A stretch of 14,812 nt of DNA from Thiotrichales bacterium (GCA_024762895.1 JANTGN010000051.1:1-14812), one strand, 5' to 3'; shown: positions 7,701 through 14,812, numbered from the stretch's first letter. Notes: generated from the letters alone by a model not told the origin. Numbers and translations are program-made.

Positions 7701-7735
7701 CGATAACTCTCCAAAGGCCTTATACCAGGCCGCTA

Positions 7736-7763
7736 ATCATACAGTTTGATCGACCCGTGTGAA
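7736..7763 (-). promoter_or_regulatory. argC: argC operon promoter
   Basis: On the minus strand, -35 TTCACA (7758-7763, 5 of 6) and -10 TATGAT (7736-7741, 5 of 6) are 16 bp apart. Transcription would start near 7729. A small hairpin GGCCT-6 nt-AGGCC (7716-7731) then forms the extreme 5' end of the message, just before the GGAGAG ribosome site. The hairpin might protect the 5' end; it lacks a U-tract and is not a terminator. Confidence 0.65.
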
Positions 7764-7826
7764 ATGACAAAGCTTTTCACATTCACATGACCGACGGCAT
7801 TCACAGGTCTGGCATAATAGCAGACC
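7758..7826. repeat. repeat cluster in the argC-clc divergent region
   Basis: Minus-strand TGTGAATG occurs twice as a direct repeat (7798-7805 and 7780-7787; period 18 bp). The hexamer TTCACA (plus strand) occurs at 7776-7781, 7782-7787 and 7800-7805, and in inverted form at 7758-7763, where it is the argC -35; TGTGAAA (7758-7764) and TTTCACA (7775-7781) form an inverted repeat with a 10-bp spacer. Next to clc, GGTCTG (7806-7811) and CAGACC (7821-7826) flank the putative -10 CATAAT (7813-7818). Possible operators; the regulator is unknown. Confidence 0.5.
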
Positions 7827-9581
7827 ATGAAATGGATCAACCGAACATTAGGAAAACTTAGCTCACTGCTTGAAAGGCAACAGCTAAGGCTTTCCAGGGC
7901 CGATGCCCTGCTACAGCTGGCTATACTAGGGATTCTGACTGGTATCCTTGCCGGACTTACCATCTCTGCCTTTCGTTGGGTCATTGAATATGCCCAGACC
8001 AGCCTGCTACCAGGCAGTGGCATGGAAAATTATGAGCAACTGCCACCCCTGATACGGATTCTGCTCCCAGTCAGCGGCGGCCTTGCCATAGGTCTGCTAT
8101 TTCACTTTTTTGCCCGTGGCAACCACATCGTGGGAGTCGTTCATGTCATGGAACGCATGGCCTATCACCAGGGCTACCTGTCAATTCGAAGTACGCTTAT
8201 GCAGTTTCTGGGTGGTAGTATTGCGATCATTACCGGTCACTCCGTTGGGCGCGAAGGTCCCGCCGTTCACCTGGGTGCCTCCAGCGGCAGCTTGCTGGGC
8301 CAGCAGCTTAATCTTCCTAATAATACCATTCGTACCCTGGTAGGTTGCGGTACTGCCGCGGCGATTTCGGCTTCATTTAACACGCCCCTTGCAGGTGTCG
8401 TATTTGCCCTGGAAGTGATCATGCTGGATTACACGCTGGTCAGTTTCACGCCAATCATTCTCGCCGCCGTTAGTGCCGATGCCGTCTCCATACTCATCTT
8501 TGGCAACACCCCCGTGATTATTGTCCATGCCACGCCACTGGAATCACTTTGGGAGATGGTAATCGTCATCATCCTGGGGCTGATCATCGGACTCACCTCC
8601 AGCGCATTTCTCACTACCCTGCAACAAATCGCCACATACACAAAATCAATCAGCTTCTGGCTACGCACCACCCTGGCCGGACTCATCACAGGCCTTTGCG
8701 CCCTGGTTTTTCCTGAGATCATGGGCATGGGTTATGACACGCTGAATGGCGCCCTGGCTGGCGAATTAGCCCTGGGCATCTTGCTGGGCATCAGCCTGTT
8801 TAAACTCTTTGCCTCTGCGGCGGTCGTTGGTCTTGGCATCCCCGGAGGACTGATTGGCCCCACCCTGGTCATCGGAGCCACCATGGGGGGGGTTCTCGGC
8901 ACGTTGGCCGTGATGTGGTTTCCTGAAACAGCCTCCAGCAGTGGCTTCTATGCCCTGCTTGGGCTGGGGGCCATGATGGGCGCAACCCTTCAGGCACCGC
9001 TGGCAGCCCTGACCGCCATGATGGAGCTCACCAGTAATCCCCATATCATTCTTCCCGGGATGCTTGCGATTATTACCGCCGGACTCACCAACAGTGAGGT
9101 ATTTGGCAAGGCCTCTATCTTCATCACCCTGCTCAGGGCCAGGGGGCTCGATTACCGTAACGATCCCGTCACGCAGGCCCTGCATCGAGTGGGAGTGGCC
9201 AGTGCCATGGAGCGCCATTTCATTCAGCTGGATAACATTATCAGCAAGACTCAGGTTGAAGAGGTTCTCAGAGAAGAACCAGAATGGATACTAATCAAGG
9301 AAGAAGACCAGGTAATCGCCATCATGCCCGCAGTCGACCTGGCCAGGTATATCAACGAGCCCGACCAGGATGACGAGACCGATATCAACCTGCTTTCGAT
9401 CCCGGCCACCCGTCTGCAACCAGCCGCCATCGACCTGAACGCGACATTACACGAGGCCATGGAACAGCTACAAAGGGAGCAGGCCGAGGCGCTTTATGTA
9501 CAAAGAATGACCGCGCCTGCCATACACAGAATTTACGGGATCCTGACTCGAGACAAGATCGAGGCATCCTATCGATACTGA
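7827..9581 (+). CDS. CLC-family chloride channel/transporter with C-terminal CBS pair
   Basis: A 584-residue inner-membrane CLC protein: about 440 residues of hydrophobic helices with the two-fold CLC repeat, then a cytoplasmic tail of about 125 residues that looks like two degenerate CBS domains (about 455-510 and 520-580). Family marks: GREGP (141-145) with gating glutamate E143; AGVVFALE (189-196); GGLIGP (340-345), the counterpart of GxFxP; and a helix-R counterpart around SIF (430-432). The first anion motif GSGIP is not recognisable (HIVGVVHVM at 100-108), and the position of the internal proton glutamate of CLC-ec1 (E203) is V197. It could be a channel or an exchanger. The ATG has no clear Shine-Dalgarno, and a -10-like CATAAT lies 8 bp upstream, so the mRNA may be nearly leaderless. 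No terminator is obvious before the next gene. Confidence 0.93.
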   Translation: MKWINRTLGKLSSLLERQQLRLSRADALLQLAILGILTGILAGLTISAFRWVIEYAQTSLLPGSGMENYEQLPPLIRILLPVSGGLAIGLLFHFFARGNHIVGVVHVMERMAYHQGYLSIRSTLMQFLGGSIAIITGHSVGREGPAVHLGASSGSLLGQQLNLPNNTIRTLVGCGTAAAISASFNTPLAGVVFALEVIMLDYTLVSFTPIILAAVSADAVSILIFGNTPVIIVHATPLESLWEMVIVIILGLIIGLTSSAFLTTLQQIATYTKSISFWLRTTLAGLITGLCALVFPEIMGMGYDTLNGALAGELALGILLGISLFKLFASAAVVGLGIPGGLIGPTLVIGATMGGVLGTLAVMWFPETASSSGFYALLGLGAMMGATLQAPLAALTAMMELTSNPHIILPGMLAIITAGLTNSEVFGKASIFITLLRARGLDYRNDPVTQALHRVGVASAMERHFIQLDNIISKTQVEEVLREEPEWILIKEEDQVIAIMPAVDLARYINEPDQDDETDINLLSIPATRLQPAAIDLNATLHEAMEQLQREQAEALYVQRMTAPAIHRIYGILTRDKIEASYRY

Positions 9582-9650
9582 TTACAGAGAGTCCTCCACA
9601 AACCGCCTCATTCAGGCTAGTATGAGCGCTCACTGACTGACTCCTGTCCC

Positions 9651-10160
9651 ATGAAGAAAAAAGACATCCTCATAATATCGTTCCTGGCCGTCGTCGTCCT
9701 GGCTGCGGCAGGGCTCTGGCTATCACCCAGCGTGCTGACTCAGGCGGCCCCAGATGCCAAACTGCAGTCTATCGATGGCCGCAAGATCAGGCTCTCTGAA
9801 CTCCATGGCAGGCCAGTTATTGTCACCTTCTGGGCTACGACCTGCCCCGGATGTCTGGAAGAACAACCCCATCTGGTCGATCTTTATAACCGGCTCAACG
9901 ACCAGGGACTGGAAATCATCGGTATTGCCATGTCCTACGACCCACCTAACCAGGTTATGGCCTTACAAAAAAAGCGTCAGCTTCCCTATACCATTGCCAT
10001 AGATCTTGATGGTTCTGCAGCCAGGGCCTTTGGCGATGTCAAACTCACCCCCACCTCGTTCCTGATCTCTCCCGAGGGTCACATTGTTTATAAAAAGATC
10101 GGTGTGCTCAATATGGTCAAACTCGAACAGACCATCCAACAAATGCTGAAAAAGGGATAA
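9651..10160 (+). CDS. membrane-anchored TlpA/ResA-like thioredoxin
   Basis: A 169-residue periplasmic thiol-disulfide protein held by an N-terminal signal anchor (basic MKKK, hydrophobic 5-24). The thioredoxin fold carries the redox pair C65-P-G-C68 in FWATTCPGC and the cis-proline P134 in LTPTSFLI. The TlpA/ResA insert region (ISPEGHIVYKKIG) is present. WATTCPGC fits the TlpA-like group that reduces disulfides, for example in haem-protein maturation, but the substrate cannot be read from sequence. It begins 69 bp after clc, with no strong ribosome site or promoter seen (a TAGTAT at 9619-9624 is a weak -10 candidate), and hemJ starts 2 bp after its stop, so the two are surely co-translated. 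Confidence 0.92.
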   Translation: MKKKDILIISFLAVVVLAAAGLWLSPSVLTQAAPDAKLQSIDGRKIRLSELHGRPVIVTFWATTCPGCLEEQPHLVDLYNRLNDQGLEIIGIAMSYDPPNQVMALQKKRQLPYTIAIDLDGSAARAFGDVKLTPTSFLISPEGHIVYKKIGVLNMVKLEQTIQQMLKKG

Positions 10161-10162
10161 CC

Positions 10163-10594
10163 ATGGCCGCAGCTTACCCCTGGCTCAAGAGCTTTCATAT
10201 CATCTTTCTGGTTTCCTGGTACGCAGGTCTTTTTTACCTGCCCCGGCTCTTCGTCCATCACGCCATGTCGGAAGACGCTGCCACGCGGCAACGCCTGGAG
10301 ATCATGGAGCGAAAGCTCTACCTCTTCGTGACCCCCTGGGCCGTGCTCACGGTCGTCCTGGGTTTAATCATGCTGTTTGGTTACTGGGACGGCTTCAAGA
10401 CACAGGGCTGGATGCACGCCAAGCTGGCACTCGTCGTTCCACTCGTCGTCTTCCACTTCTGGTGCGGCCATCTGGTCAGGGCATTTCGCAATGGACCAAA
10501 CCCGCACTCCCATGTCTGGTTTCGCTGGTTTAACGAAGTGCCGCTAGTTTTCCTCGTTCTGATCGTCATACTGGTCATCGTTCGGCCGTTTTAA
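10163..10594 (+). CDS. hemJ: protoporphyrinogen IX oxidase HemJ
   Basis: Oxidises protoporphyrinogen IX to protoporphyrin IX in haem synthesis. The 143-residue product is a four-helix membrane protein (hydrophobic spans near 9-30, 56-74, 87-107 and 124-141). It has the UPF0093/HemJ N-terminal signature KSFHIIFLVSWYAGLFYLPR with H12, and a conserved-looking lysine K87 (WMHAKLAL), counterparts of the haem-ligating His and essential Lys known in cyanobacterial HemJ. The start is 2 bp after the TlpA-like gene, with AAGGGA about eight bases upstream. The neighbouring thiol protein may support haem metabolism, but this is guesswork from position. Confidence 0.92.
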   Translation: MAAAYPWLKSFHIIFLVSWYAGLFYLPRLFVHHAMSEDAATRQRLEIMERKLYLFVTPWAVLTVVLGLIMLFGYWDGFKTQGWMHAKLALVVPLVVFHFWCGHLVRAFRNGPNPHSHVWFRWFNEVPLVFLVLIVILVIVRPF

Positions 10595-10752
10595 CCCCCC
10601 CTCATCCTCCCTTTGGGAAGATCGAATCTATAACATTCTGGGGTTTTATTGATGGAATGAGGCGTACTGTATATGCCCTTACCTACCACCAGCGGATGGT
10701 GAATCCGGTTAAAATGATTGAGAAAACGACGCCCCAAATAGGCTCATTAAGA
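10595..10752. other. intergenic region between convergent hemJ and ptsP
   Basis: No gene is supported in these 158 bp. Small hairpins are present, for example CACCA-GCGGA-TGGTG overlapping CGGAT-GGTGA-ATCCG (10688-10712) and TCCC-TTT-GGGA, but none is followed by a U-tract, so neither gene has a clear intrinsic terminator here. This is also where two gene blocks that are separate in P. aeruginosa meet. Confidence 0.6.
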
Positions 10753-13023
10753 CTAGGACTTACCAGGACGCACCAGGCCACCCAGACCGGCATCCAGCAG
10801 TGTCTTCTGTAACAGGGCGCGAATCTCGGCAGGATCTTCCATTTCCACGGCCTTGAGATAAAGATCCCTGGCCCTTGCATGCTCAATGCTTCTAATGACC
10901 CATTTGATACGTGGAATGGCGGCAATACTCACGCTCAGACTGTCATAGTCCATGCCCAGTAACAATATGACCGCCTCGGGGTCAGCCGCCATCTCACCAC
11001 AGATACTCACCGGCTTGCCGGCCTCCCTGGCCCCCTTCTGAATCAATTCCAGGGCCCTTAGTACCGAGGGGTGCAACATGTCATAGAGGTCCGCAACGCG
11101 GGCATTATTTCTATCAACGGCCAGCAGGTACTGTATGAGATCATTGGTGCCAACACTCAGGAAATCAACCCGACGAGCCAGTTGTGGCACCAGGTAGACG
11201 GCCGAAGGCACCTCAACCATGACACCGACCCGAGGATAAGACAGTCGAAAACCATCGTCACTAAGTTCCTCATAGGCCTGATCGATCAGCTGAAAGGTCT
11301 CATCAACCTCGGCCACCGACCCCACCATGGGCAGGAGAATATTCAGGTTATCCAGGCCCTCGCTACCCAGCATCATCGCGCGTAGCTGGGTTAGAAAGAT
11401 TTCCGGATGATCCAGGGTAATGCGAATCCCACGCCAGCCCAGGAAAGGGTTGTCTTCTTCAAATTGAAAATATGGCAGGGCCTTATCCCCGCCCACATCC
11501 AGGGTGCGCAAGGTGACCGGTCGAGGCGAAAAGGCTGACAGTATCTGTCGATAGAGTAATTGCTGCTCCTGCTCACCGGGAAAACGATCCCTGATCATGA
11601 AGGGGATTTCGGTTCGATACAGCCCAACACCATCCGCACCCGACTCAAGCGAGGGGGCAAGATCAGAAATCAGACCACCATTGACATAGACCGGTATAGT
11701 AACCCCATCCGGTGTAATGGCATCCTGGTCCGCCATATCCTTGAGGTTTTCAGAGAGCTCCTGCTCCTCTTCAAAGAGGCGCATATACTCTTTACGTATG
11801 GCATCACTGGGCTGAAGATAGATCTTGCCCTGATAACCATCAACGATGACTTCACGGCCCTCCATGCGCTCGACTGGAAGATCCGACACCCCCATGACGG
11901 TTGGAATACCCATGGCACGCGCCAGTATGGCCACATGCGAAGAACCGGTGCCTTTTGCCGAAACCACCCCCGCCAAGGCCTCTGCAGGCACCTCGACCAG
12001 CTGTGTAGCGGTGATCTCTTCACCCACCAGGATGGTTCGTTGCGGAAACCCCGTACGGTGTTCCTGAACTTCCTGCAATCTGAGGAGGATACGTTCACCG
12101 ATGTCCCTGAGATCAACGGCACGCTCTCGCAGATAAGGGTCAGCCATCTCCTCAAAGACCCTAACATTTTCCTTGATCGTGTCGCGCAGTGCCCCCGGTG
12201 CCCAGTTACCCTGCATGATGCGCTTGGTCGTACCATCGATAATCGTATCGCTGGACAGCATCAGTATGTAGGCATCAAAGAGTAATCGTTCTTCAGGCGG
12301 CAAACGATCACCCAGACGTTCCTTGATATCTTCCAGCTCCTGCTTAACCTCATTGACCGCGTTTTCAAATAGCTCAATCTCTGCCTCAGGCAGGGTCGGC
12401 ATACGATCAGGAACACTATCCAGTCTCGACTGCTGGAACATCACGGCTGCGGTACCCACGGCCACCCCGGGCGAACCCGACACCCCGGGCAGATTCAGAT
12501 CCACGGATGAGATCTGGTTTTTTGGTGTCACATTCATGCCATTGGTGGCATTGGCATGACTAATGGCTCCGGCTACCTGGGCAGCGAGGGTGACCAGCAG
12601 GGTCAGGTGCTCTTCGGTAAATTTTTCATTGATACGGTCCTGAACGACCAGTACGCCCTGTAGCTTGCGCTGATGGATGATCGGCACACCCAGAAAGGCG
12701 TGATAGGTCTCTTCACCAATCTCAGAAATGTATTTGTAGCGTGGATGCTGGGATGCATCATCGATATTGACTGGCTCGGCACGTTCGGCCACCAGGCCGA
12801 CCAGGCCTTCAGAATAACTCAGACGGGTATGATCGACACACTCGGGATTCAGTCCAACCGTTGCCCGGAGCAACAACTCGGAATGATCAGGCAGGGCCTG
12901 ATAGACCGAACAGACATCGACCTTTAAAACTTCCTGGACCCCGTTGACGATAACTTCGAGGGCCTCATTCAGATCCTTTGCCGTACTAACGTCCTGTACG
13001 ATTCTACGCAATATATCAAGCAT
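10753..13023 (-). CDS. ptsP: nitrogen-PTS enzyme I (EI-Ntr), PEP-protein phosphotransferase
   Basis: First component of the nitrogen-related phosphotransferase chain: takes phosphate from PEP and passes it to NPr (PtsO) and EIIA-Ntr (PtsN), linking nitrogen state to potassium transport and other regulation. The 756-residue product has the EI-Ntr order: GAF sensor domain (about 1-160), linker, N-terminal EI domain with phosphorylated H363 in GTGSSHVAILARAMGIP, and the C-terminal PEP-binding barrel with GADGVGLYRTEIPF, FLSVGTNDLIQY and active-site C675 in CGEMAADP. The GAF domain separates it from sugar-PTS enzyme I. The start at 13023 follows AGGGGG by nine bases. It lies 68 bp after rppH, the same pairing as in E. 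coli and Pseudomonas, and is probably in one operon with it. A plus-strand open frame across 11560-12285 is only its antisense shadow. Confidence 0.97.
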   Translation of the reverse strand: MLDILRRIVQDVSTAKDLNEALEVIVNGVQEVLKVDVCSVYQALPDHSELLLRATVGLNPECVDHTRLSYSEGLVGLVAERAEPVNIDDASQHPRYKYISEIGEETYHAFLGVPIIHQRKLQGVLVVQDRINEKFTEEHLTLLVTLAAQVAGAISHANATNGMNVTPKNQISSVDLNLPGVSGSPGVAVGTAAVMFQQSRLDSVPDRMPTLPEAEIELFENAVNEVKQELEDIKERLGDRLPPEERLLFDAYILMLSSDTIIDGTTKRIMQGNWAPGALRDTIKENVRVFEEMADPYLRERAVDLRDIGERILLRLQEVQEHRTGFPQRTILVGEEITATQLVEVPAEALAGVVSAKGTGSSHVAILARAMGIPTVMGVSDLPVERMEGREVIVDGYQGKIYLQPSDAIRKEYMRLFEEEQELSENLKDMADQDAITPDGVTIPVYVNGGLISDLAPSLESGADGVGLYRTEIPFMIRDRFPGEQEQQLLYRQILSAFSPRPVTLRTLDVGGDKALPYFQFEEDNPFLGWRGIRITLDHPEIFLTQLRAMMLGSEGLDNLNILLPMVGSVAEVDETFQLIDQAYEELSDDGFRLSYPRVGVMVEVPSAVYLVPQLARRVDFLSVGTNDLIQYLLAVDRNNARVADLYDMLHPSVLRALELIQKGAREAGKPVSICGEMAADPEAVILLLGMDYDSLSVSIAAIPRIKWVIRSIEHARARDLYLKAVEMEDPAEIRALLQKTLLDAGLGGLVRPGKS

Positions 13024-13091
13024 AGTCGGGTGCCCCCTGACATAGCAGGCTATGCAGGTTGCGCCATCCTCCAGATGGTTTAATTATTATG

Positions 13092-13613
13092 TTACTGCCC
13101 CTTTGGCAAACCGCTATTTAACTCGGCTTCCATGTCCAGATCAGGAAACATCAACGGTGCCAGTTCGTCCAGGGCCCGCTGATAGACCTTCCTCTTGAAA
13201 AATACAACTTCACTCACCGGATGCCAGTAATCCACCCAACGCCAGCCATCGAATTCGGGCTTTTCAGTGGCATCCAGTTTAAAGCAATGCTCATCCCCCA
13301 CCAGGCGCAGCAAAAACCAACGCTGCTTCTGACCGATACATAATGGTTGGGAATGACGGCGTATCATGCGTTTAGGCAGTCGATAACGTAACCAACGCTG
13401 GGTCTGCCCCATGATTTCGACGTGCTCGGGTTGCAATCCGGTCTCTTCAAATAATTCGCGAAACATGGCCTCCTCAGGGGTCTCTTTTTCCGAGATTCCA
13501 CCCTGCGGAAACTGCCAGGCATCCTGACCTCTACGCTTGGCCCAGAACACACGCCCGGAGCCATTGGTCAGGATTATACCGACATTAGGCCTGAACCCTT
13601 GCGAATCAATCAC
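13092..13613 (-). CDS. rppH: RNA 5'-pyrophosphohydrolase RppH
   Basis: Nudix hydrolase that removes pyrophosphate from mRNA 5' ends and so triggers RNase E decay. The 173-residue product contains the family N-terminus IDSQGFRPNVGIIL, WQFPQGG, and a complete Nudix box GX5EX7REUXEEXGU (about 38-60, ending RELFEETGL). I choose the GTG at 13613 over a TTG six bases upstream because E. coli RppH begins MIDDDGYRPNVG and because GGTG (13621-13624) sits seven bases before GTG but only one before TTG. The C-terminus is slightly longer than the catalytic core and lacks a recognisable domain. ptsP follows after 68 bp containing two small hairpins (13032-13045 region and CCATC-CTCCA-GATGG) without U-tracts. 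Confidence 0.96.
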   Translation of the reverse strand: MIDSQGFRPNVGIILTNGSGRVFWAKRRGQDAWQFPQGGISEKETPEEAMFRELFEETGLQPEHVEIMGQTQRWLRYRLPKRMIRRHSQPLCIGQKQRWFLLRLVGDEHCFKLDATEKPEFDGWRWVDYWHPVSEVVFFKRKVYQRALDELAPLMFPDLDMEAELNSGLPKGQ

Positions 13614-13643
13614 TTGCAAACACCGTTTTTTTCATATTGATCC

Positions 13644-13672
13644 ATTCTTCCATAACCTATACATCGTATCAA
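13644..13672 (-). promoter_or_regulatory. probable rppH-ptsP promoter
   Basis: On the minus strand, -35 TTGATA (13667-13672, 5 of 6), a 17-bp spacer and -10 AAGAAT (13644-13649, 4 of 6). The start would be near 13637, leaving a leader of about 24 nt before the chosen GTG. Confidence 0.5.
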
Positions 13673-13714
13673 GAATTCACCACCCTCCTGGTACAGCTAT
13701 CCATCCTCAACAGG

Positions 13715-13748
13715 TACAATAGCCGTTCCTTGAATCCGCCACTGGAGA
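13715..13748 (+). promoter_or_regulatory. -10 element and ribosome site of the HAD phosphatase gene
   Basis: TACAAT (13715-13720) is a good -10, but no matching -35 is seen 16-18 bp upstream. GGAGA (13744-13748) lies seven bases (counting after GGAG) before TTG 13755 and is what supports that unusual start codon. Confidence 0.45.
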
Positions 13749-13754
13749 TCTCGC

Positions 13755-14408
13755 TTGAGCCTCGCCATCTTTGACCTCGACAACACCCTGATCGCTGGAG
13801 ACAGCGATTTTTTATGGGGTCAATTCCTGGTGGACAATGGCATAGTCGACCGGGAGGAATACGATCGGACCAACCGGCATTTCTATGAGCAGTATCAGGC
13901 CGGCAGCCTGGATATCCACGAGTACGCGCGGTTCGCCTTCAGGCCCCTGGCCGAACATCCTCTTGATACCCTGCTGGAGTGGCGTGAGCGCTTCATGCAA
14001 GAGTATGTCAGACCAATTCTACTCCCTGCCGCCAGGGCACTGGTCGATGAGCATCGGGCCAGGGGCGATACCCTGATGATTATCACCGCCACCAATCGAT
14101 TCGTCACCGAACTGACCGCCCAGGCCTATGAGATCCCCCACCTGCTGGCAACGGAGCCCCGCCATGTCGACGGACATTTCGTCGCCGAGATCGAGGGAAT
14201 TCCCTGCTTTCAACGTGGCAAGGTCGATCGCTTAATGCAGTGGATGGCCCAGCACGGGGAAGACCTGGAGGGCAGCTGGTTCTACAGTGACTCCCATAAT
14301 GACCTGCCCATGCTGGAGCTGGTCGATCATCCCGTCGCTGTCGATGCCGATGACACCCTGCAGAAGATTGCCGATGAACGCGGCTGGAAATCAATCAGCC
14401 TGCGCTAA
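13755..14408 (+). CDS. HAD-IB family phosphatase (SerB-like; possible histidinol-phosphatase)
   Basis: A 217-residue cytoplasmic haloacid-dehalogenase phosphatase. Motif I is D7-L-D9-N-T (nucleophile and acid), motif II T111 in MIITATN, motif III K156 in FQRGKVDRL, and motif IV D179-S-H-N-D183. An alpha-helical cap between motifs I and II places it in subfamily IB with phosphoserine phosphatase. The start is TTG, supported by GGAGA upstream and by the family's short lead before motif I. The same gene stands divergent from rppH in P. aeruginosa (PA0335), which I recall being reported as a histidinol-phosphate phosphatase; that role is plausible here but not shown by the sequence. Its last 18 bases overlap the end of the convergent MATE gene. 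Confidence 0.9.
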   Translation: MSLAIFDLDNTLIAGDSDFLWGQFLVDNGIVDREEYDRTNRHFYEQYQAGSLDIHEYARFAFRPLAEHPLDTLLEWRERFMQEYVRPILLPAARALVDEHRARGDTLMIITATNRFVTELTAQAYEIPHLLATEPRHVDGHFVAEIEGIPCFQRGKVDRLMQWMAQHGEDLEGSWFYSDSHNDLPMLELVDHPVAVDADDTLQKIADERGWKSISLR

Positions 14409-14812
14409 TCCCCTGAACAATCGTTTCACCCCCGGCACCAGAAACAGGCTACGGGCCAGCAAAAACAGGAACAAGGCCAGCCACAGGCCATGGTTTCCCA
14501 GTCCCTGAAAGATCCATAGCGCCGGTAGATAGACCAGGCTGAAGGCTGCCAGCATGGCGTTTCTAAGCCGTCGCGCCTGCATCGCACCGATAAAAATCCC
14601 GTCCAGCCAGTAGGCCCAGACCCCGACCAGGGGCATGGCAATCAGCCAGGGCAGGTAATCCTGCGCCAGGGATCTGAGGTCATCGATGCTGGTCAGTTCA
14701 TGGATGATCCAGCGTCCCATTACGGCATAAGACAAGGCAAAGGCCAGGGCGATAATGATGGACCAGTAGGCCGTAACCTTGAGGCTCCGTGTGAGCCTGT
14801 CGGAATCCCTGC
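14391..14812 (-). CDS. MATE family efflux transporter, DinF-like (C-terminal part; cut by window end)
   Basis: The minus-strand frame is open from the window edge to a TGA at 14391-14393, giving the last 139 codons of a membrane protein. Read from the edge it begins RDSDRLTRSLKVTAYWSII and contains the DinF-type MATE C-terminal signature LPWLIAMPLVGVWAYWLDGI followed by FIGAMQARRLRNAML. Hydrophobic spans alternate with short basic loops, and it ends in an Arg/Lys-rich tail (GVKRLFRGLAQAD). MATE proteins export cationic compounds using Na+ or H+ gradients; substrate unknown. The TTG at 14733-14735 is internal, not the start. Its stop lies inside the 3' end of the HAD phosphatase gene. Confidence 0.88.
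   Translation of the reverse strand, partial: RDSDRLTRSLKVTAYWSIIIALAFALSYAVMGRWIIHELTSIDDLRSLAQDYLPWLIAMPLVGVWAYWLDGIFIGAMQARRLRNAMLAAFSLVYLPALWIFQGLGNHGLWLALFLFLLARSLFLVPGVKRLFRGLAQAD

Noticed and set aside
7758..7781. CRP-like site TGTGA...TCACA near argC
   Set aside because: The half sites are 14 bp apart instead of the 6 bp needed by CRP.
8766..9218. 150-codon minus-strand frame rich in Gly and His
   Set aside because: Composition reflects the reverse reading of the CLC membrane helices; it lies wholly inside a well-supported gene.
11560..12285. 241-codon plus-strand open frame
   Set aside because: It is fully antisense to the conserved phosphohistidine region of ptsP, with no ribosome site and no recognisable domain.
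13028..13080. Two small hairpins between rppH and ptsP as a terminator
   Set aside because: Stems are 5-6 bp and none is followed by a U-tract on the minus strand; they do not separate the two genes convincingly.

Overview
The window reads as an ordinary chromosomal segment of a gammaproteobacterium. The evidence is a 16S rRNA 5' part of gammaproteobacterial type, a KMSKS-type tyrosyl-tRNA synthetase directly upstream of the rRNA operon, and a gene order (tyrS / M23 peptidase / anmK / erpA / bactofilin / DUF6776-like / argC / hemJ) that I recall from Pseudomonas aeruginosa around PA0661-PA0668. Codon use and spacing are uniform. I see no insertion sequence, integrase, phage gene, CRISPR array or sign of recent transfer. 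Genus cannot be fixed from what is here; a non-enterobacterial lineage is likely.

Layout. 1-587 is the 5' part of a 16S rRNA gene on the minus strand, cut by the window edge. 588-1017 is its leader and promoter region: three tandem sigma70-type promoters (two with near-identical GC-rich discriminators), a probable UP element that runs into the end of tyrS, and a boxB/boxA antitermination site. tyrS (minus) abuts this region with no terminator between. Divergent from tyrS is a plus-strand pair, an M23 LysM-type peptidase and anmK, ending in a bidirectional terminator shared with the opposing operon argC - DUF6776-like - bactofilin - erpA (minus). A CLC chloride channel/transporter gene diverges from argC and is followed on the plus strand by a membrane-anchored TlpA-like thioredoxin and hemJ. 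Convergent to hemJ is rppH - ptsP (minus). Divergent from rppH is a HAD-IB phosphatase (plus), whose 3' end overlaps the 3' end of a MATE/DinF-type efflux gene (minus) that runs off the window.

Functional themes. Translation capacity (rrn, tyrS); cell-wall remodelling, recycling and shape (M23 peptidase, anmK, bactofilin, coiled-coil membrane protein); arginine synthesis (argC); Fe-S delivery (erpA); haem synthesis (hemJ) with a periplasmic thiol protein; anion transport (CLC); mRNA 5'-end processing and nitrogen-PTS signalling (rppH, ptsP).

I found no clearly novel system. The best leads are a CLC protein whose anion- and proton-pathway motifs depart from the canonical ones, a bactofilin stop/start-coupled to a membrane coiled-coil protein near an M23 peptidase, an IscR type-1-like sequence at the erpA promoter, a repeat cluster between argC and clc, and the compact tyrS-rrn junction. 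All annotation is by reading the sequence and from family knowledge; no database search was run.
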